From assembly GCA_026413255.1 (NCBI GenBank), contig JAOCZO010000028.1, forward strand, positions 60,827 through 124,826: DNA of 64,000 bases, in the 5' to 3' direction. Numbering within the stretch: the stretch's first letter is position 1; each line of letters opens with the position of its first letter. The stretch comes from Fereydounia khargensis (Eukaryota > Basidiomycota > Ustilaginomycetes > Urocystidales > Fereydouniaceae). The notes under the pieces are model-generated. The model made no database searches. It saw only the letters and a program-made list of their open reading frames with translations, and was not told the origin of the DNA. Made by a program: the position numbers and the translations under genes. Positions 10,901 through 22,000 of this stretch are shown here, piece after piece.

Positions 10901-13900
10901 TTGCAGCAGATGACCTCTCTCAGTTGGTCAATGTGTGGACGAGCGAATCACTCGGCGATTCGGATGGCTCAGACAATGCAGGTTTACGTATCCTCGGCAG
11001 TCGCTTCTTTGGCACTCGGGCAGGTCAGTCAATGATGAGCAGTAGTACTGACTCGACTGCGACGGTCAAGAACAGCAACAGCACCTCTGCCGTGACCGTC
11101 AGTATCAGTGAAGCTTCGGTCCGCTTGAAGCTTCCATCTCGTCCTTCAAGTAGCAGCCCTGAAAAGCAACTGCACCGAGACATTGTCGTCAACGCTGCCG
11201 AGATCGATGTCCGTTTGGAAAACGATCGCGCGCCAAACACCACAATGGTTCACGCCTCTGTGCTTACCTTCAGTGTTCGGGCGGACGAAACCGATGGTGG
11301 CGGCACTTCAGAGGCAGCATCCAACATTGATATACTGTCCCGCACAATGGAGCCTGGGCTGACGAGAGCCGCAAAGCCGATGGTGTCACTCGGCTTTGAG
11401 TCTTTCTCTGAACCTGGAACAAGTTATCGCGAGTCAGGAATCGACATTGCTCTTTCCTGCATAACTATGGCACCACCATTCGACACTGAGCTGTTGGACC
11501 AGATACGAGTGTTCATCAAGGCACCTGAAGGTGTATTCGAAGACGTGGAGCCCAACGAAGTCACCCGAATCTCCCTCAAGGTGCGGGACTGCTCCCTCTT
11601 GTTGGCAGTTCCGTCACACAAAGCACAAGCGGCTTTGGCGGTCGGCGAGGCATCAATCAAGACGCGAATCACGTCTCATGCCCCTAAGACCGCAGTCAAG
11701 CTCGCTGCTCGGGATGTCAACGCATTTGTGATCGAAGAAGCAGCTGACAAGCTCATGCACGGAACGTTTGAACAAGCAAGAAGTTCCTCGGAGCATTGGT
11801 TTCAACTCGGGTTCGCAAGGATCTTTGCGCTCTCTGAAGTCAAAGCCGGCGTCGGCCTCAATTCGCTGACACGCCCAGATGTGGATATCAAAGTTTCTCG
11901 GGTGCGTGCCAAGATGTTTGCATGTGCCGACACACTGGATGTCTTAGGGGATCTTGCTGCCGTACTTTCAGCTGCCAGCGCAAGAACTCCGAAGAAGGGA
12001 AAGGACGGCGAGCGCGAGGCAGACAGTGCGCAGAATCATGATCATGGCGACGAAGATAACGAATCCTCGCCGTCCAGATCCAATAGCTTTGGGACTAGCA
12101 GCGGCAGTCGAGTCGATCTGCTCGCCAGTGTCGAAGAGGACGCCTTCCGGAGTGCAGCACCAATGGCGTCTGTCGCCGACCTGATTGAAGACGATGTTCC
12201 GTCAGACCCAACCTTCCTGGGCGAGACTCAGAGATACCATCCCGACATTGTTGAGTCAGAGCTCGATAGCACAGAATTCTTTGGAGGAGAGTCGGTCGCA
12301 TCCTTGTCCATCAACCCACAGCTACCGGGCAACGTCATTTCAGCTGACGAGGACGTCACGATACGACTGTTGGACCCCAAGGGGATCAGACCCAATCACG
12401 AATATTTCACGGATCCAGACCTCACGCCGGACTCTCGAGCCATGTTTGAGTCCTCAGCTAGCTCAATCAGGGTCCGAGTCACTGATTTTGACTTTTCGCT
12501 GCGGCTCCACGCTGGCTACGACTGGGTCAGCACCCGGCGCGCGGTCGAAGAGGAGGCCAGGCGCGTCAAGCGGCGACTACAAAAGATTAAGCAGCTGCTT
12601 GCAGAAGGCCAGACACCTGATGACAGTGTGGAGGCAGCTATGAGCAGCTTGATGGAGTCCATGCACATTTCTTTACCTTCAGATCCAGCCGAGATGGATC
12701 CTGCGGAAATGATCCGCGCGGTGGATGAGGGTCTCGGTGCACCATCTTCAGCGGCGTCGAGCTCCGATGCTGGAACCTGGCAGCCGCTTCCAAGAATGGG
12801 TAGCGGTAGTACAGGTGAAGGAAAAGGTCGAAGCCTGAGCAAATTAGAACGCTCACGCAAATCGATGATCGACTTCAATTTCTCCGGGCTGGAAGTCGAG
12901 TTTGACTTGCTGGATCCTATCGAGCCACACTTTGCATCCAGGGTCTCAGTGACGGCAGAGACGTTTGAGATCATCGACAACATCAAGACCTCGACCTGGC
13001 ACGCTTTCCTAACGCGGATGAAAGTGAAAGAGGCCGCATTTCGTCCGAGCAGCGAAGCACGGATGGTTCGAGTGGAGCTGCTGACCCTGCGGCCGAATGA
13101 GAAGACAGGGCACGCCGATGGGGAGGTTCGGGTGCGTGCCAAGATCGAGCCGCTGCGTTTGCATGTTGATCAAGATGCGCTCGACTTTCTGAAGCGCTTC
13201 TTTGCCTTTAAGCCGCCTGGCCAGGAAGACGCAGCTCCAGCAAAGAATACCGGCGCATCGCCGGCGCCATTCATTCGTATGTGACACTTACCCATTCCAT
13301 GAGGAACAAGACAGGGATACTGACTCGAGCTGAATCTCCATACAGGCTACGCTGAGGTGTATCCCGTGCGTCTCAAGCTGGACTACAAGCCGAAGAGGGT
13401 CGACTACAATCTGTTGCGGGAGGGCAAGACGATTGAGTTGATGAACTTTTTCCACTTTGAAGGCGCTGAAATGACGCTGCGACACATAACGCTTCGCGGT
13501 ATTAGCGGGTGGCCTCGACTCTTCGACACGTTGAACGACATCTGGACGCCTGACGTGAAGGCTAATCAGCTGGCAGATGTGCTCTCAGGCGTGGCGCCCA
13601 TTCGGAGCCTGGTCAACGTGGGAGCTGGTGTGGCGGACCTGGTGCTGCTTCCGATCGAGCAGTATCAGAAAGACCGTCGAATTATCCGAGGCGTGCAGAA
13701 AGGTGCGGCGAGCTTTGCCAAGACGACAGCGTTGGAGGCGGTGCGGCTGGGAGCACGTCTCGCAACAGGCACCCAAGTCATACTCGAGCAGGCTGAGCAC
13801 ATTCTTGGCGGCCGAATGAGTCAGCCGTTGCAGGGCGAAGCGGTTGCTGAGGGTAGTGACGAGTTGATCAGTCGGTATGCATCGCGGCCAGAAGATATGC

Positions 13901-14181
13901 GAGATGCGTTGGCACAGGCGTACGGAGGCCTGTCGCGGGGCCTCACCTCGGCAGCGCAGACGATCCTTGCAGTACCGATGGAGGTGTACGAGCGCACTGA
14001 CCCGGATGGGCCGGGAGGCATTGCAAGACCCGTCGTCAAGGCAGTGCCTATCGCTGTGCTGCGTGGTGCTCGCGGTGCGACCGAGGCGCTGGCCAAGACA
14101 ATGCAGGGGTTCCAGGCCCAGCTTGGCGACCACGACTCGGCGGACGAGGGCAAGTACAAGCTCTCATCACGTCCGCCCTAG
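7949..14181 (+). CDS. ATG2: Autophagy-related lipid-transfer protein ATG2
   Basis: Rod-shaped bridge-like protein that moves lipids from ER exit sites to the expanding phagophore, working with Atg9 and Atg18. My model has exons 7949-8167, 8239-13276 and 13346-14181 (2030 aa), within the family's usual 1600-2200 aa. The start is the ATG giving MASYFLPSFLSGW, whose Trp/Leu/Pro-rich opening matches Atg2; the chorein-type N-terminus continues with LDLDQIEAGIGSG. Intron 1 (71 nt, GTAAGT) and intron 2 (69 nt, GTATGT) are phase 0 and 1. Splicing intron 2 gives APFIRYAEVYPVRLKLDYKP, the conserved C-terminal motif near residue 1755, then helices suited to membrane association (VGAGVADLVLLPIEQY). The middle is Ser-rich and less conserved. 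It ends 194 bp from the GH5 gene on the opposite strand. Family call is very secure. Confidence 0.95.
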
Positions 14182-14375
14182 TCTTTGTGCATCAAGTGTA
14201 CGCCTGACTACCCAGTCTTGTTATCACACGTTTTTTTTTCCTGCGCTGTACATGTATCACACATTCGCACACACATTGGCAAGTTTCTGTTTCCATCTAT
14301 TCCATTTCTGAACCTAGGTCCGAGTGAATCAGATCTCCATGAGTGGAGGAGGATGGCGTCTCTGCAATGCAAGGA

Positions 14376-16301
14376 TCAGGCCTTGCTAGTGCTGTTGCTG
14401 TTAGTGGCAATGTAAGCAATAGCAGCCTCCGCAGCCTGTACGCCGGTCGCGAACTGCTGGTAGTAGACGTCCTGTTCGGACTTCTTGAACGTCTTGGCCG
14501 TCAGGTGAGCGTTCCAAGAATCGGCGCGGTACTGTTGCGAGAATCCGATGCGGGAGAGGGCTCCAGACGCAGCGAAGATGCGGGCGGAGAGGAAGCCGTC
14601 TGAGAAGCCGCGGGTGGCTACGTCTGTTGTGGGGGCGAGAAGGCGAGCAGCCCTGGCTGCGAGACTACCGATACCCCTGGTTTGCGACTGGGGCTTGACG
14701 ACCATACCGACACGAGCCTGCTCCTTGGGAGGCTTGATGGCGTTGATGGCCGTGAGGAGTTTTGACTTTGCGCTGTCGCTTGAGAAGGGGGCGATGGGGA
14801 GTCCCCATGCATTGAAGGTGGAGGGTAGGTAGCGACCTACGCTGCCCTCGAAGCACCAGCCGGGATTGGAGTCGCAGTTCTCGAGCTTCCAGCTCCAGAA
14901 GGTGAAGCCGGCAGTTGCGGACTGCCAGATATCCTGCTGGGCCTGGCAGAAGTTTTTCTGGTCGCGCTCCCTGTTCTTTGAGTTCTTGAGCGAGCTCTCA
15001 GAGAGTGCGCAGGACCACTCGCCGACGATGAGGTTACGTCGTGCGGTTGCGGAGGCCGATTCGAACTGGTCGTTGATGCGCCCGTTGAGCTGCGAGATGT
15101 GTCCCTGCGCTGAGGTGGACTGGTCGGAAGGCGTGTAGACGTAGTACGCATGGTGGTCCGAGACGACAAAGTCGGTGCGCTCAGAGGCAAACTTGGCTCC
15201 CTTGGAGAGCACGAATGCGTCGTGGAAGTAGAGGGGCACGTTGGCGGCGTACGGACTGGCCTTGCGCATGGCATCCATGGTCTTGGTGAGCCAGGGCCAG
15301 TAGGCATCGCGGTTCACGGGCTCATTGACAAGCTGAATACCGACGACGTTGGTTACGTCTGAAATCTCCTTGGCTAGCCAGACCAGGAGGTTAGTCGTAA
15401 GGTCGAGGTTCTTCTGCTGGAAGAATTCAATCTTGCCGTCGTCGAAACCGGAATGGGCCTGGCCGTTTTGAGAGCCATAGGCGCCGTGGAGGTCGACGAT
15501 GACGCCAATGTCGTACTTGGCAGCCCAATTGATTGCGCGGGCTACGTAGCGCCAGCTGAACATGTATACGCTCTTGTAGGCGGCGAAGGGGCTGTTTTCG
15601 CAGAAAGTGGGGCCGACTGACCAGTAGCCGATGGGAAGACGGACGGTGTTGATGCCCATTTTAGCCATCTTGGCAAAGTCGGCCTCGGTGATCCACGTGT
15701 CCCAGTGTTGTTCCATGTAGGCGCGTGCGCTCTTGAGGCCGTCTGAGGAGGTGCCGAAGCCCTGGACGATGTTGTACTCTGCCTGTTTGGAGCCGAGGGC
15801 GCAGGCCATGAAGTTGGTCTCCATCCAGCCTTCCTGGACGAACCAGGTGCCGAGGTTGACGCCCTGTTGCTGGCGGTACCGCATGATGGTAGACTTGACA
15901 GGGTCGAAGGCGGGGAAGGTGGGTGGGGGCAAGTTTTTCCATCCCCCGTTGGGCGTGTACTCTTGGGCGTAGGGGCACTTGCCGGGGCCGACCTTGCGTG
16001 CTGCTGCGAGTTTGCGTGCGGCGTCCGTGTTGTTGGACTGGACGGGGACGTAGAGGGTCGACGGCTCGCCCCAGTCGGCAATATCGTGGGTGGCAGAATA
16101 GGCGTTGGCCTGCTCGGGCGTCTGGACCTTGAATATCGAGCCGCGGTACGCCGTGTCCTGGGAGCCAGTGTTGGCGAGCGCCGAAGGCACCGCACTCGTG
16201 TTGGTGGCCGGGAGCTGCGGGATAGGCTTGTAGTTGGCCACGGCGAGCGAGAGCGTGCTCGCCACCGAGAAGAGGTCGGCGTCGCGCGGGAGCAGCCTCA
16301 T
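14376..16301 (-). CDS. GH5 exo-1,3-beta-glucanase-like protein
   Basis: Glycoside hydrolase family 5 enzyme related to fungal exo-1,3-beta-glucosidases (641 aa, intronless). The GH5 barrel spans about residues 135-510: GVNLGTWFVQEGW opening, NTVRLPIGYW, VIVDLHGAYGSQNG, the acid/base glutamate in GIQLVNEP (E327), substrate-binding HHAYYVY, the nucleophile in NLIVGEWS (E428), and a C-terminal FTFWSWKLE strand. No signal peptide is evident: the N-terminus is MRLLPRDADLFS with only a weak hydrophobic stretch, followed by a 130-residue Ser/Thr/Asn-rich extension. A further ~110-residue tail follows the barrel. An upstream exon supplying a secretion signal cannot be excluded. Probable role is beta-glucan remodelling in wall or storage glucan. 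Family secure, location uncertain. Confidence 0.9.
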   Translation of the reverse strand: MRLLPRDADLFSVASTLSLAVANYKPIPQLPATNTSAVPSALANTGSQDTAYRGSIFKVQTPEQANAYSATHDIADWGEPSTLYVPVQSNNTDAARKLAAARKVGPGKCPYAQEYTPNGGWKNLPPPTFPAFDPVKSTIMRYRQQQGVNLGTWFVQEGWMETNFMACALGSKQAEYNIVQGFGTSSDGLKSARAYMEQHWDTWITEADFAKMAKMGINTVRLPIGYWSVGPTFCENSPFAAYKSVYMFSWRYVARAINWAAKYDIGVIVDLHGAYGSQNGQAHSGFDDGKIEFFQQKNLDLTTNLLVWLAKEISDVTNVVGIQLVNEPVNRDAYWPWLTKTMDAMRKASPYAANVPLYFHDAFVLSKGAKFASERTDFVVSDHHAYYVYTPSDQSTSAQGHISQLNGRINDQFESASATARRNLIVGEWSCALSESSLKNSKNRERDQKNFCQAQQDIWQSATAGFTFWSWKLENCDSNPGWCFEGSVGRYLPSTFNAWGLPIAPFSSDSAKSKLLTAINAIKPPKEQARVGMVVKPQSQTRGIGSLAARAARLLAPTTDVATRGFSDGFLSARIFAASGALSRIGFSQQYRADSWNAHLTAKTFKKSEQDVYYQQFATGVQAAEAAIAYIATNSNSTSKA

Positions 16302-17458
16302 GGTTCCAGTCGGGTTGAGTTGGACGGATGGGAAACTGTGCCTCCAGGGCAGGGCAGGTCAAATGAAAGTGTGTGTGGCAAGCAAAAACAAAAAAAAGGG
16401 AGAGCCGACCAGCGACTCTGAAGACCAGGTGGACGGAATATGCCCTGAAAAAAAGGCAAACGAAAAGAAAAAGAAAGGCGCGGGCGGTCACTGTCCAGTG
16501 CTGGGTGAAAGAGAGAGATGCTTTCCGCTGAAACTTGCCTAGCCAGAGGCAGAGGGGAGAAGCGATATGAAGTGAAACGGAACGGAGGGAGCCTGCCCTG
16601 ACTGTGTGGTGTTGGAGATGGTGGTGGAGACAAAGGAAGGGAGGAAGAGCCCCAGGGGCCCAGGGGGGGTACAGTAAATAGGTAAACGAAGGGCAAGCAA
16701 GGCCAAGGGCAGGGATGGAAAGTCACTCATCACGCTGAGACGTAGAAGAGTGTGTGCCTGAAACTCGAGGTGCTTCTTCTCGTCTAATGCCGGGGCTGAG
16801 CAACGTTTTTAAAGAAAAAAAAAAGTCTTGTCTTGGCTGCTGGTGATGGAAAGTGATATGTCACGCGTGACGCGGTGGTGACGGCGACTGCCAAGAGAGG
16901 CAAGGGTGGGCGGGCCTGCGTGGCCTCGGCCTCGGCTGTGGCCTGTTGCGCCCAGCCCAGCCCGGACCAGGGCTTGCGTTGAGTACGGTGTACAGTAGCT
17001 CATTGGACGTCGAGAATCGTTGGTGCATCGCCCTCTTACTCATGGCGATGGCAAGGAGCACATTCAGGCACATACGGCTGTCATGTTCTGCGGGTGGCGG
17101 CTGTACTGGGTAGGCCTGGCCTGCACTCGAGACGCGACAGAGTGTGGGCACGTGATGTTCATTTTGTTTCGCACCACATCCTAGTCGCCCACTCGGACGT
17201 GTCCAAGAAGGAAAAAAGGGCAAAGGTGTCTCATTCGGGTGCAGCTGCACGCGCGGTACTGTCTCTTTTCGACACACGCAATCCGCGATGCTGGCTGCTG
17301 GCTGCAGTGCAGGATAGGCAGTGCATGCGAGTCGCAGATCACGCTGCCGTGCCGTGCACGTACCCCTTTTTCCTGCTCCCCACCCTCTCTGCCTTGCCAC
17401 ACATCCACCATCACCTGCAAAGCCAGCCCTTCCGAGGAGCAAAGCACACTTGTCTACC
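16302..17458. other. Divergent intergenic region (GH5 / SDR-like gene)
   Basis: No gene is supported. It contains purine-rich stretches on the top strand, an A tract (16811-16824), and two GTACAGTA motifs at 16669-16676 and 16990-16997. Presumably it holds both promoters. Confidence 0.55.
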
Positions 17459-18884
17459 ATGGCCAGTACCAGCACCAGCACCAGCACCAGTGCCATGCCG
17501 GCAGAGGTGAGCGTCCTGATTCTCGGTGAGTAGAGTACAGAACTAGCTGGTAGCGACTGTGCCTGTGCGCATGCTGACTTGACTTGCTGCGGTAGGCGGA
17601 ATGATACACGTTGGCCGGCCGCTGCTGAGCCATTTGCTGACGCTCACTGCGCCACGCGTGTCGCACATCCGGGTGGCGGACAAGTATCTCATTTCGCGGG
17701 CGGGGTCGACGACGTTCGTGGACGCGGGTACGCATGCGGCGCTTGCCGACCCGCGCGTCGAGTACCGGCAAGTGAATCTGAATCTTGCGGCTACGCTCGA
17801 GGCGGTGTACACGCTGCCGGGGGGCGGGGGGAGCTATGATGTGGTGTATGACCTCACGGGGGAGGGGCTGGTGGGGACGTCGGTGCCGGAGCAGCTGTTG
17901 GTGGAGCGGGTGGCGGTGCTGGCCCAGGCGATCGCGGGCGAGTCGGCGCGGCGCGGGGTGCGCGCGCACATCCGCGACACGCCGGCGTTCATGACGGTCC
18001 AGCCGGGCGCTCCGCCCGCGCGGGAGGGGGACACGCCGCGCCCGTGCACCCCGCGCGCCCTGTGGTACTACGAGGCCGAGCGCGCCGTCGCCGCCACACC
18101 GGGCCTCAACGCCGCCGTCACCCGCTCCGCCCACATCGTCGGCCCCCTCCAGTACGACGGCGCCGCCTCCGTCCGCATCGCCCTCGGCCGCGTGTACCAG
18201 TTCCTCGCCGAACCCATGACCTGCCTCTGGAGCCCCGACCTCCGCACCCACATCATCCACTCCCACGACTGGGTACGCGCCGCCGCCGCCATCGCCACCT
18301 GGCTCCTCACCCGCGACCCCGCACACGCCCTCGCAGACGCCGCAGAACACCTCCCGCCCCCGCTCGCCGCCGCCTCCTCCGCCAACCTCGTACACGACGC
18401 AAACCTCTGCCCCCGCTCCCACACCCCCCGCACCGTCGTCTTCAACCTTGTAGACAACTCCGACATGACCCAGTACGTCCACCCCCCACCCCCCCTCCAC
18501 CCCCCACCCCGCTATCACCCGCACTCACATTCCCCAAGGGGCAAAATGCTCGCCTACATCGGCGACTACTTCTCCATCGAGACCGGCTTCACCAACGCCG
18601 CAGTCAACACCTGGGCCCGCCTCAACCTCGCCACCGTCGCCGACCAAGCCAACGAGAAACACGCACAGGCCGCAGCCCGCATCATCGCCGACTACCCCCA
18701 CATGCAAGCATCGCCCCTCTCCGTGTTCAAGGACAAAGAGTCGCTCGCGAACCGCGCCTTCGCCCTCGACGGCTCCAAAGTCACCCGCGTCACCGGCTGG
18801 GCACCACAACACATCTTCTCCCTCGACTCGATACGCGACATTGTCCAGGCATGGAAGGATATCAACCTCTGGCCCGAGGCGTAG
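17459..18884 (+). CDS. SDR/epimerase-like NAD(P)-binding protein
   Basis: Resembles the extended or atypical short-chain dehydrogenase/epimerase group. My model has exons 17459-17525, 17596-18472 and 18539-18884 (429 aa). Splicing intron 1 (70 nt) builds the Rossmann glycine motif VLILGGMIHVGRPL; intron 2 (66 nt, GTACGT donor, AAG acceptor) is a stop-free multiple of three whose removal gives NSDMTQGKMLAYIGDYF. The N-terminus encodes a Ser-Thr repeat from an AGCACC array. After the nucleotide-binding fold come VVYDLTGEG and TRSAHIVGPLQYDG, typical of epimerase-like folds. The usual YxxxK pair is not intact: the candidate site is WYYEAER, so Y180 pairs with E184 or Y181 with R185. Catalytic dehydrogenase activity is therefore doubtful. 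Synonymous codon choice switches from G-ending to C-ending near 18040. Confidence 0.82.
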
Positions 18885-19033
18885 CACATCCCATACTAAC
18901 TTGGAGCATAACGAGATTCGTCTGCGCTTGTATCCTCCACCGCACATTTCAACTCAGAGCCACTGCTGGCGTTTTGAATTGGACTGACGTGCAGTATAGT
19001 GTTCATTGCTCGCATCTTGTGCCATGTACTGCA

Positions 19034-22000
19034 TCAGGAGGAGGCGGCCGCTGGCGGCGCAAACACCTCGTCCATCAGACCGGGGAGGAAGCGCTGCAGT
19101 CTGTCGCTCGTGACGGCCCACAGCGCCGCCTGTGCGGGCGTGCGCGTGTCTTGCTCCGCCTGCGAAGGCGGCGGCGGCGGCAGCAGCAGTCCTGACGCGC
19201 TCATGACGAGGAGGACGTTCTTGATGTTTTCCGGAATCGCCTCGGTCTGCATTGTAACCCACCACTCGTGTCAGTCGTCCATCTCAGCTATCCGATCAGA
19301 TCAGGGGCAGGGGCAGGTGCTGGGGCACAGTACGCAAACTTACGAGCGGGTCGCGACGAGCCGCGCTGGCGCTGGCCGTCAGACGGTCCATGTAGTCGAG
19401 CACCGCGAGCCAAGTGGGCTGCAGGTCGTCCAGGCGCGCGAGCAAGTGGAGAATCGCCTTGCACGTGAGTGCGGCGGCGCGGATGCGCGTCTCAAACATG
19501 CCCGCGGGGTCGAGCTGGAACACGTGCGGCTTGAGCAGCTCGTCGAGCATCGGAAACAGCGTGCTGCGGAACAGCGACACTGGCTCCTCGTCGCACGAGA
19601 GCAGCGCCCGCTGCAGCGCCGTCACAGCCGCCTGACGAACGGGCGCGTATGCGTTCGTCCACTGTCGCGAGAGCGCTCGCAGCACCTCGGGTCCACTCAG
19701 ACCCGCCATCAGACCGACTGCATCCACGCCCCGGTCCCGGTGCACACGCTCCACGTCTGCCATCTCCTTCTTCTCCGTCAGCGTCGCACGCCGCCCCATG
19801 CCCGCCGTGGCCCTCTCCCGCCATCGCGTCGTGTCCGCGCCATCAGCAAAGTCGCTCAGAAGCGCAAGCGCCGGGCCAAAGCTCTCCGGCGTGATCGCGG
19901 CCTGCAGCGCCTCAAACCCAAGTCGCGCAGCGTCCACATTGCGGACGTACGCATTGTCAGAAATCAGAGACATCACCAGCTGACATTCGGTCGGCGAGCG
20001 TGCCAGACCCGGGTGTCCACGCAGCAGGTCGCGCAGACCCGCCAGCAGCTGTCGCGCAGTGAAAAGTCGCATCTCTGCAGGCAGCGTGCGCAGCAAGTCG
20101 AGCGAGAGGAACAGCTGATCCCGCAGCCCCTCGTCGTTCGCAGCGACGCGCAGCAGACGCAGCAGCGTGACCACCTCGCGCTCCACCGTCATCGAGTGGT
20201 AGCTCTTGGCCGAGCGCAGCACGGCAGAAATGTGCTCACTCGCAACAGACCATGTCTCGGCAATATGTTCCGCGCGTCCGATCGCAACGGCAACCAGCAT
20301 CTCCAAGATGAATGTAACCTTTGCGTCATACGGCAGAGCGCCGCCGCCTGTTGTTGCCGCTGTAGGCGTGGCAGTGCCATCCGAGCCAATCATCTGCTCC
20401 CGCGCCTGTACTTTGTCAACAGTCAACGAGTCAGCGAGGTCACGCAGCGCTTCGACCGCAAAGGCAAGCGACTCGGGTGCCAGATGCTGCACCTGTTCGT
20501 ACAGCTCTTCCAGCCGACAAGAGGCCACACAGTCGACTGTGGAAAGCGTCGCCTCCACGTCCTCCTCGGTTGCCTCGTAAGGGGCCGGTTCGCCTGTCGA
20601 GTAGGGCGAGAGCAGGTACGACGAGAGCGTGCTGAACAGGCCGCCTCCCTGCGCGCGTGGGTCAGCGGGTGAGGGACCCGCCGGCTTCTTTGGCTTGAGC
20701 GGGATGCTGATCTTTCCTTCCACCAGATCGTCCATTTGGAGCATCGGCGCTGGCAACAGGCTGTTGGCAAACAGGTTCTTAAAGATCTCAAAAATGTCTG
20801 ACCACCCCGTCCGAATCGCATCGCCATTCCCATTTGCAATCGCAAACAGTACCACAGCGGCGAGCTGTCCCTTAAAGTTGATACCAAATCGGACTGACAG
20901 CGGACTGACGGTGATCGACTGGCCCTCAACCTCGACCGTAGTGTTGGTGGCGGAGGGTGTCTGTGAGAGGGCGCTATCCAGCAGGCCCGTGGCGCTTGCA
21001 AGACTGTGAACCATAAAGTCAAAGATCTCGGCCATGCCAAACTTGCTCGCCAGGATGGCACACTGCCGGATGCCCGAGATGGCGCGCTCGACCATGTTCT
21101 CGTCGCGGAACGAGGAGAATGCAAACGCAATACTGGAGAAGATTGGCTTCCAGCAGTGTTGGAACATTTCGCGATCAAAGGAGCATGTCTTGCCCGCTAG
21201 CAAGGGTCCTGCAGTGCGCGATTTGCGCAAGAGCTCCTTCCAGGCATAGTCAAACCCAAGTTGTCCAGCATGCTCCTCTGGCATGACAATCTCGCGCCGG
21301 CGGATCGTGTCATAAATGGCACCAAGGTACTCCGGGTCAAAGTCCTTGCCGTCATTGACACCACGAAGGTTGCGGCGGTAGTCCTCCACGGTCATACGTC
21401 GACGGTTCTGCGGATTGTGCAGATCAGTGTTGAGCATAATGACCGAGAATGCCAGCACGTACACCGCATCCTCAGATGCAATCGCAGCTGGTTTGGCGTT
21501 GAAGTAGGCCTTGGCAAACGTCTGAGTGATACGGTCGATCTGCTGCGCCTCTCCCGGCAGACGGAAGGTCTCCAGGAGCTCCCGCAACGCCTCAGCAATG
21601 GGCTTGTCGGTAAAGTCAAAGAGCGACATGAATGACTGGAGCACTTTGATGTTGTCTGGCCTCGAGAGATAGTCGCCGAGTAGCTTCTTGTCCAGACGGG
21701 GGCAGTCCTTGAGGAAACGGGCGATGCCCTCCTCGCGTGGGTAGCTCGAGTCGACGAGACCGATCTTGTCGAGATACGCGAGTCCATCTTTAGGCTTTGC
21801 ATTAAAGCGGGCTGCACCAGCGAGGATCGCAGCCTTCTTTCCCTTCTGCTCGGACAGCGACTGATACAATGGCTCAGCCGCCTCTCCGTCCGCCTCGAGC
21901 TCCTGTCGGTCCGTCATGGCAGTGACAAAAGAGAGTAGCGCGTCGAGGGCAAACAGCTGGGTGCTGTCCTGGTGCTGTGGGTGCTGTGGGTTAGCAGCGT

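Noticed and set aside
15661-16491. Hydrophobic N-terminal frame overlapping the GH5 start, considered as a secretion-signal exon
   Set aside because: It starts with a non-ATG codon and lies in a different frame; no convincing donor/acceptor pair joins it to the GH5 barrel.
18999-20672. 557-codon plus-strand open frame
   Set aside because: It is antisense to the Sec7 gene C-terminal half, rich in His/Arg/Gln with no known domain; a shadow of GC-rich coding sequence.
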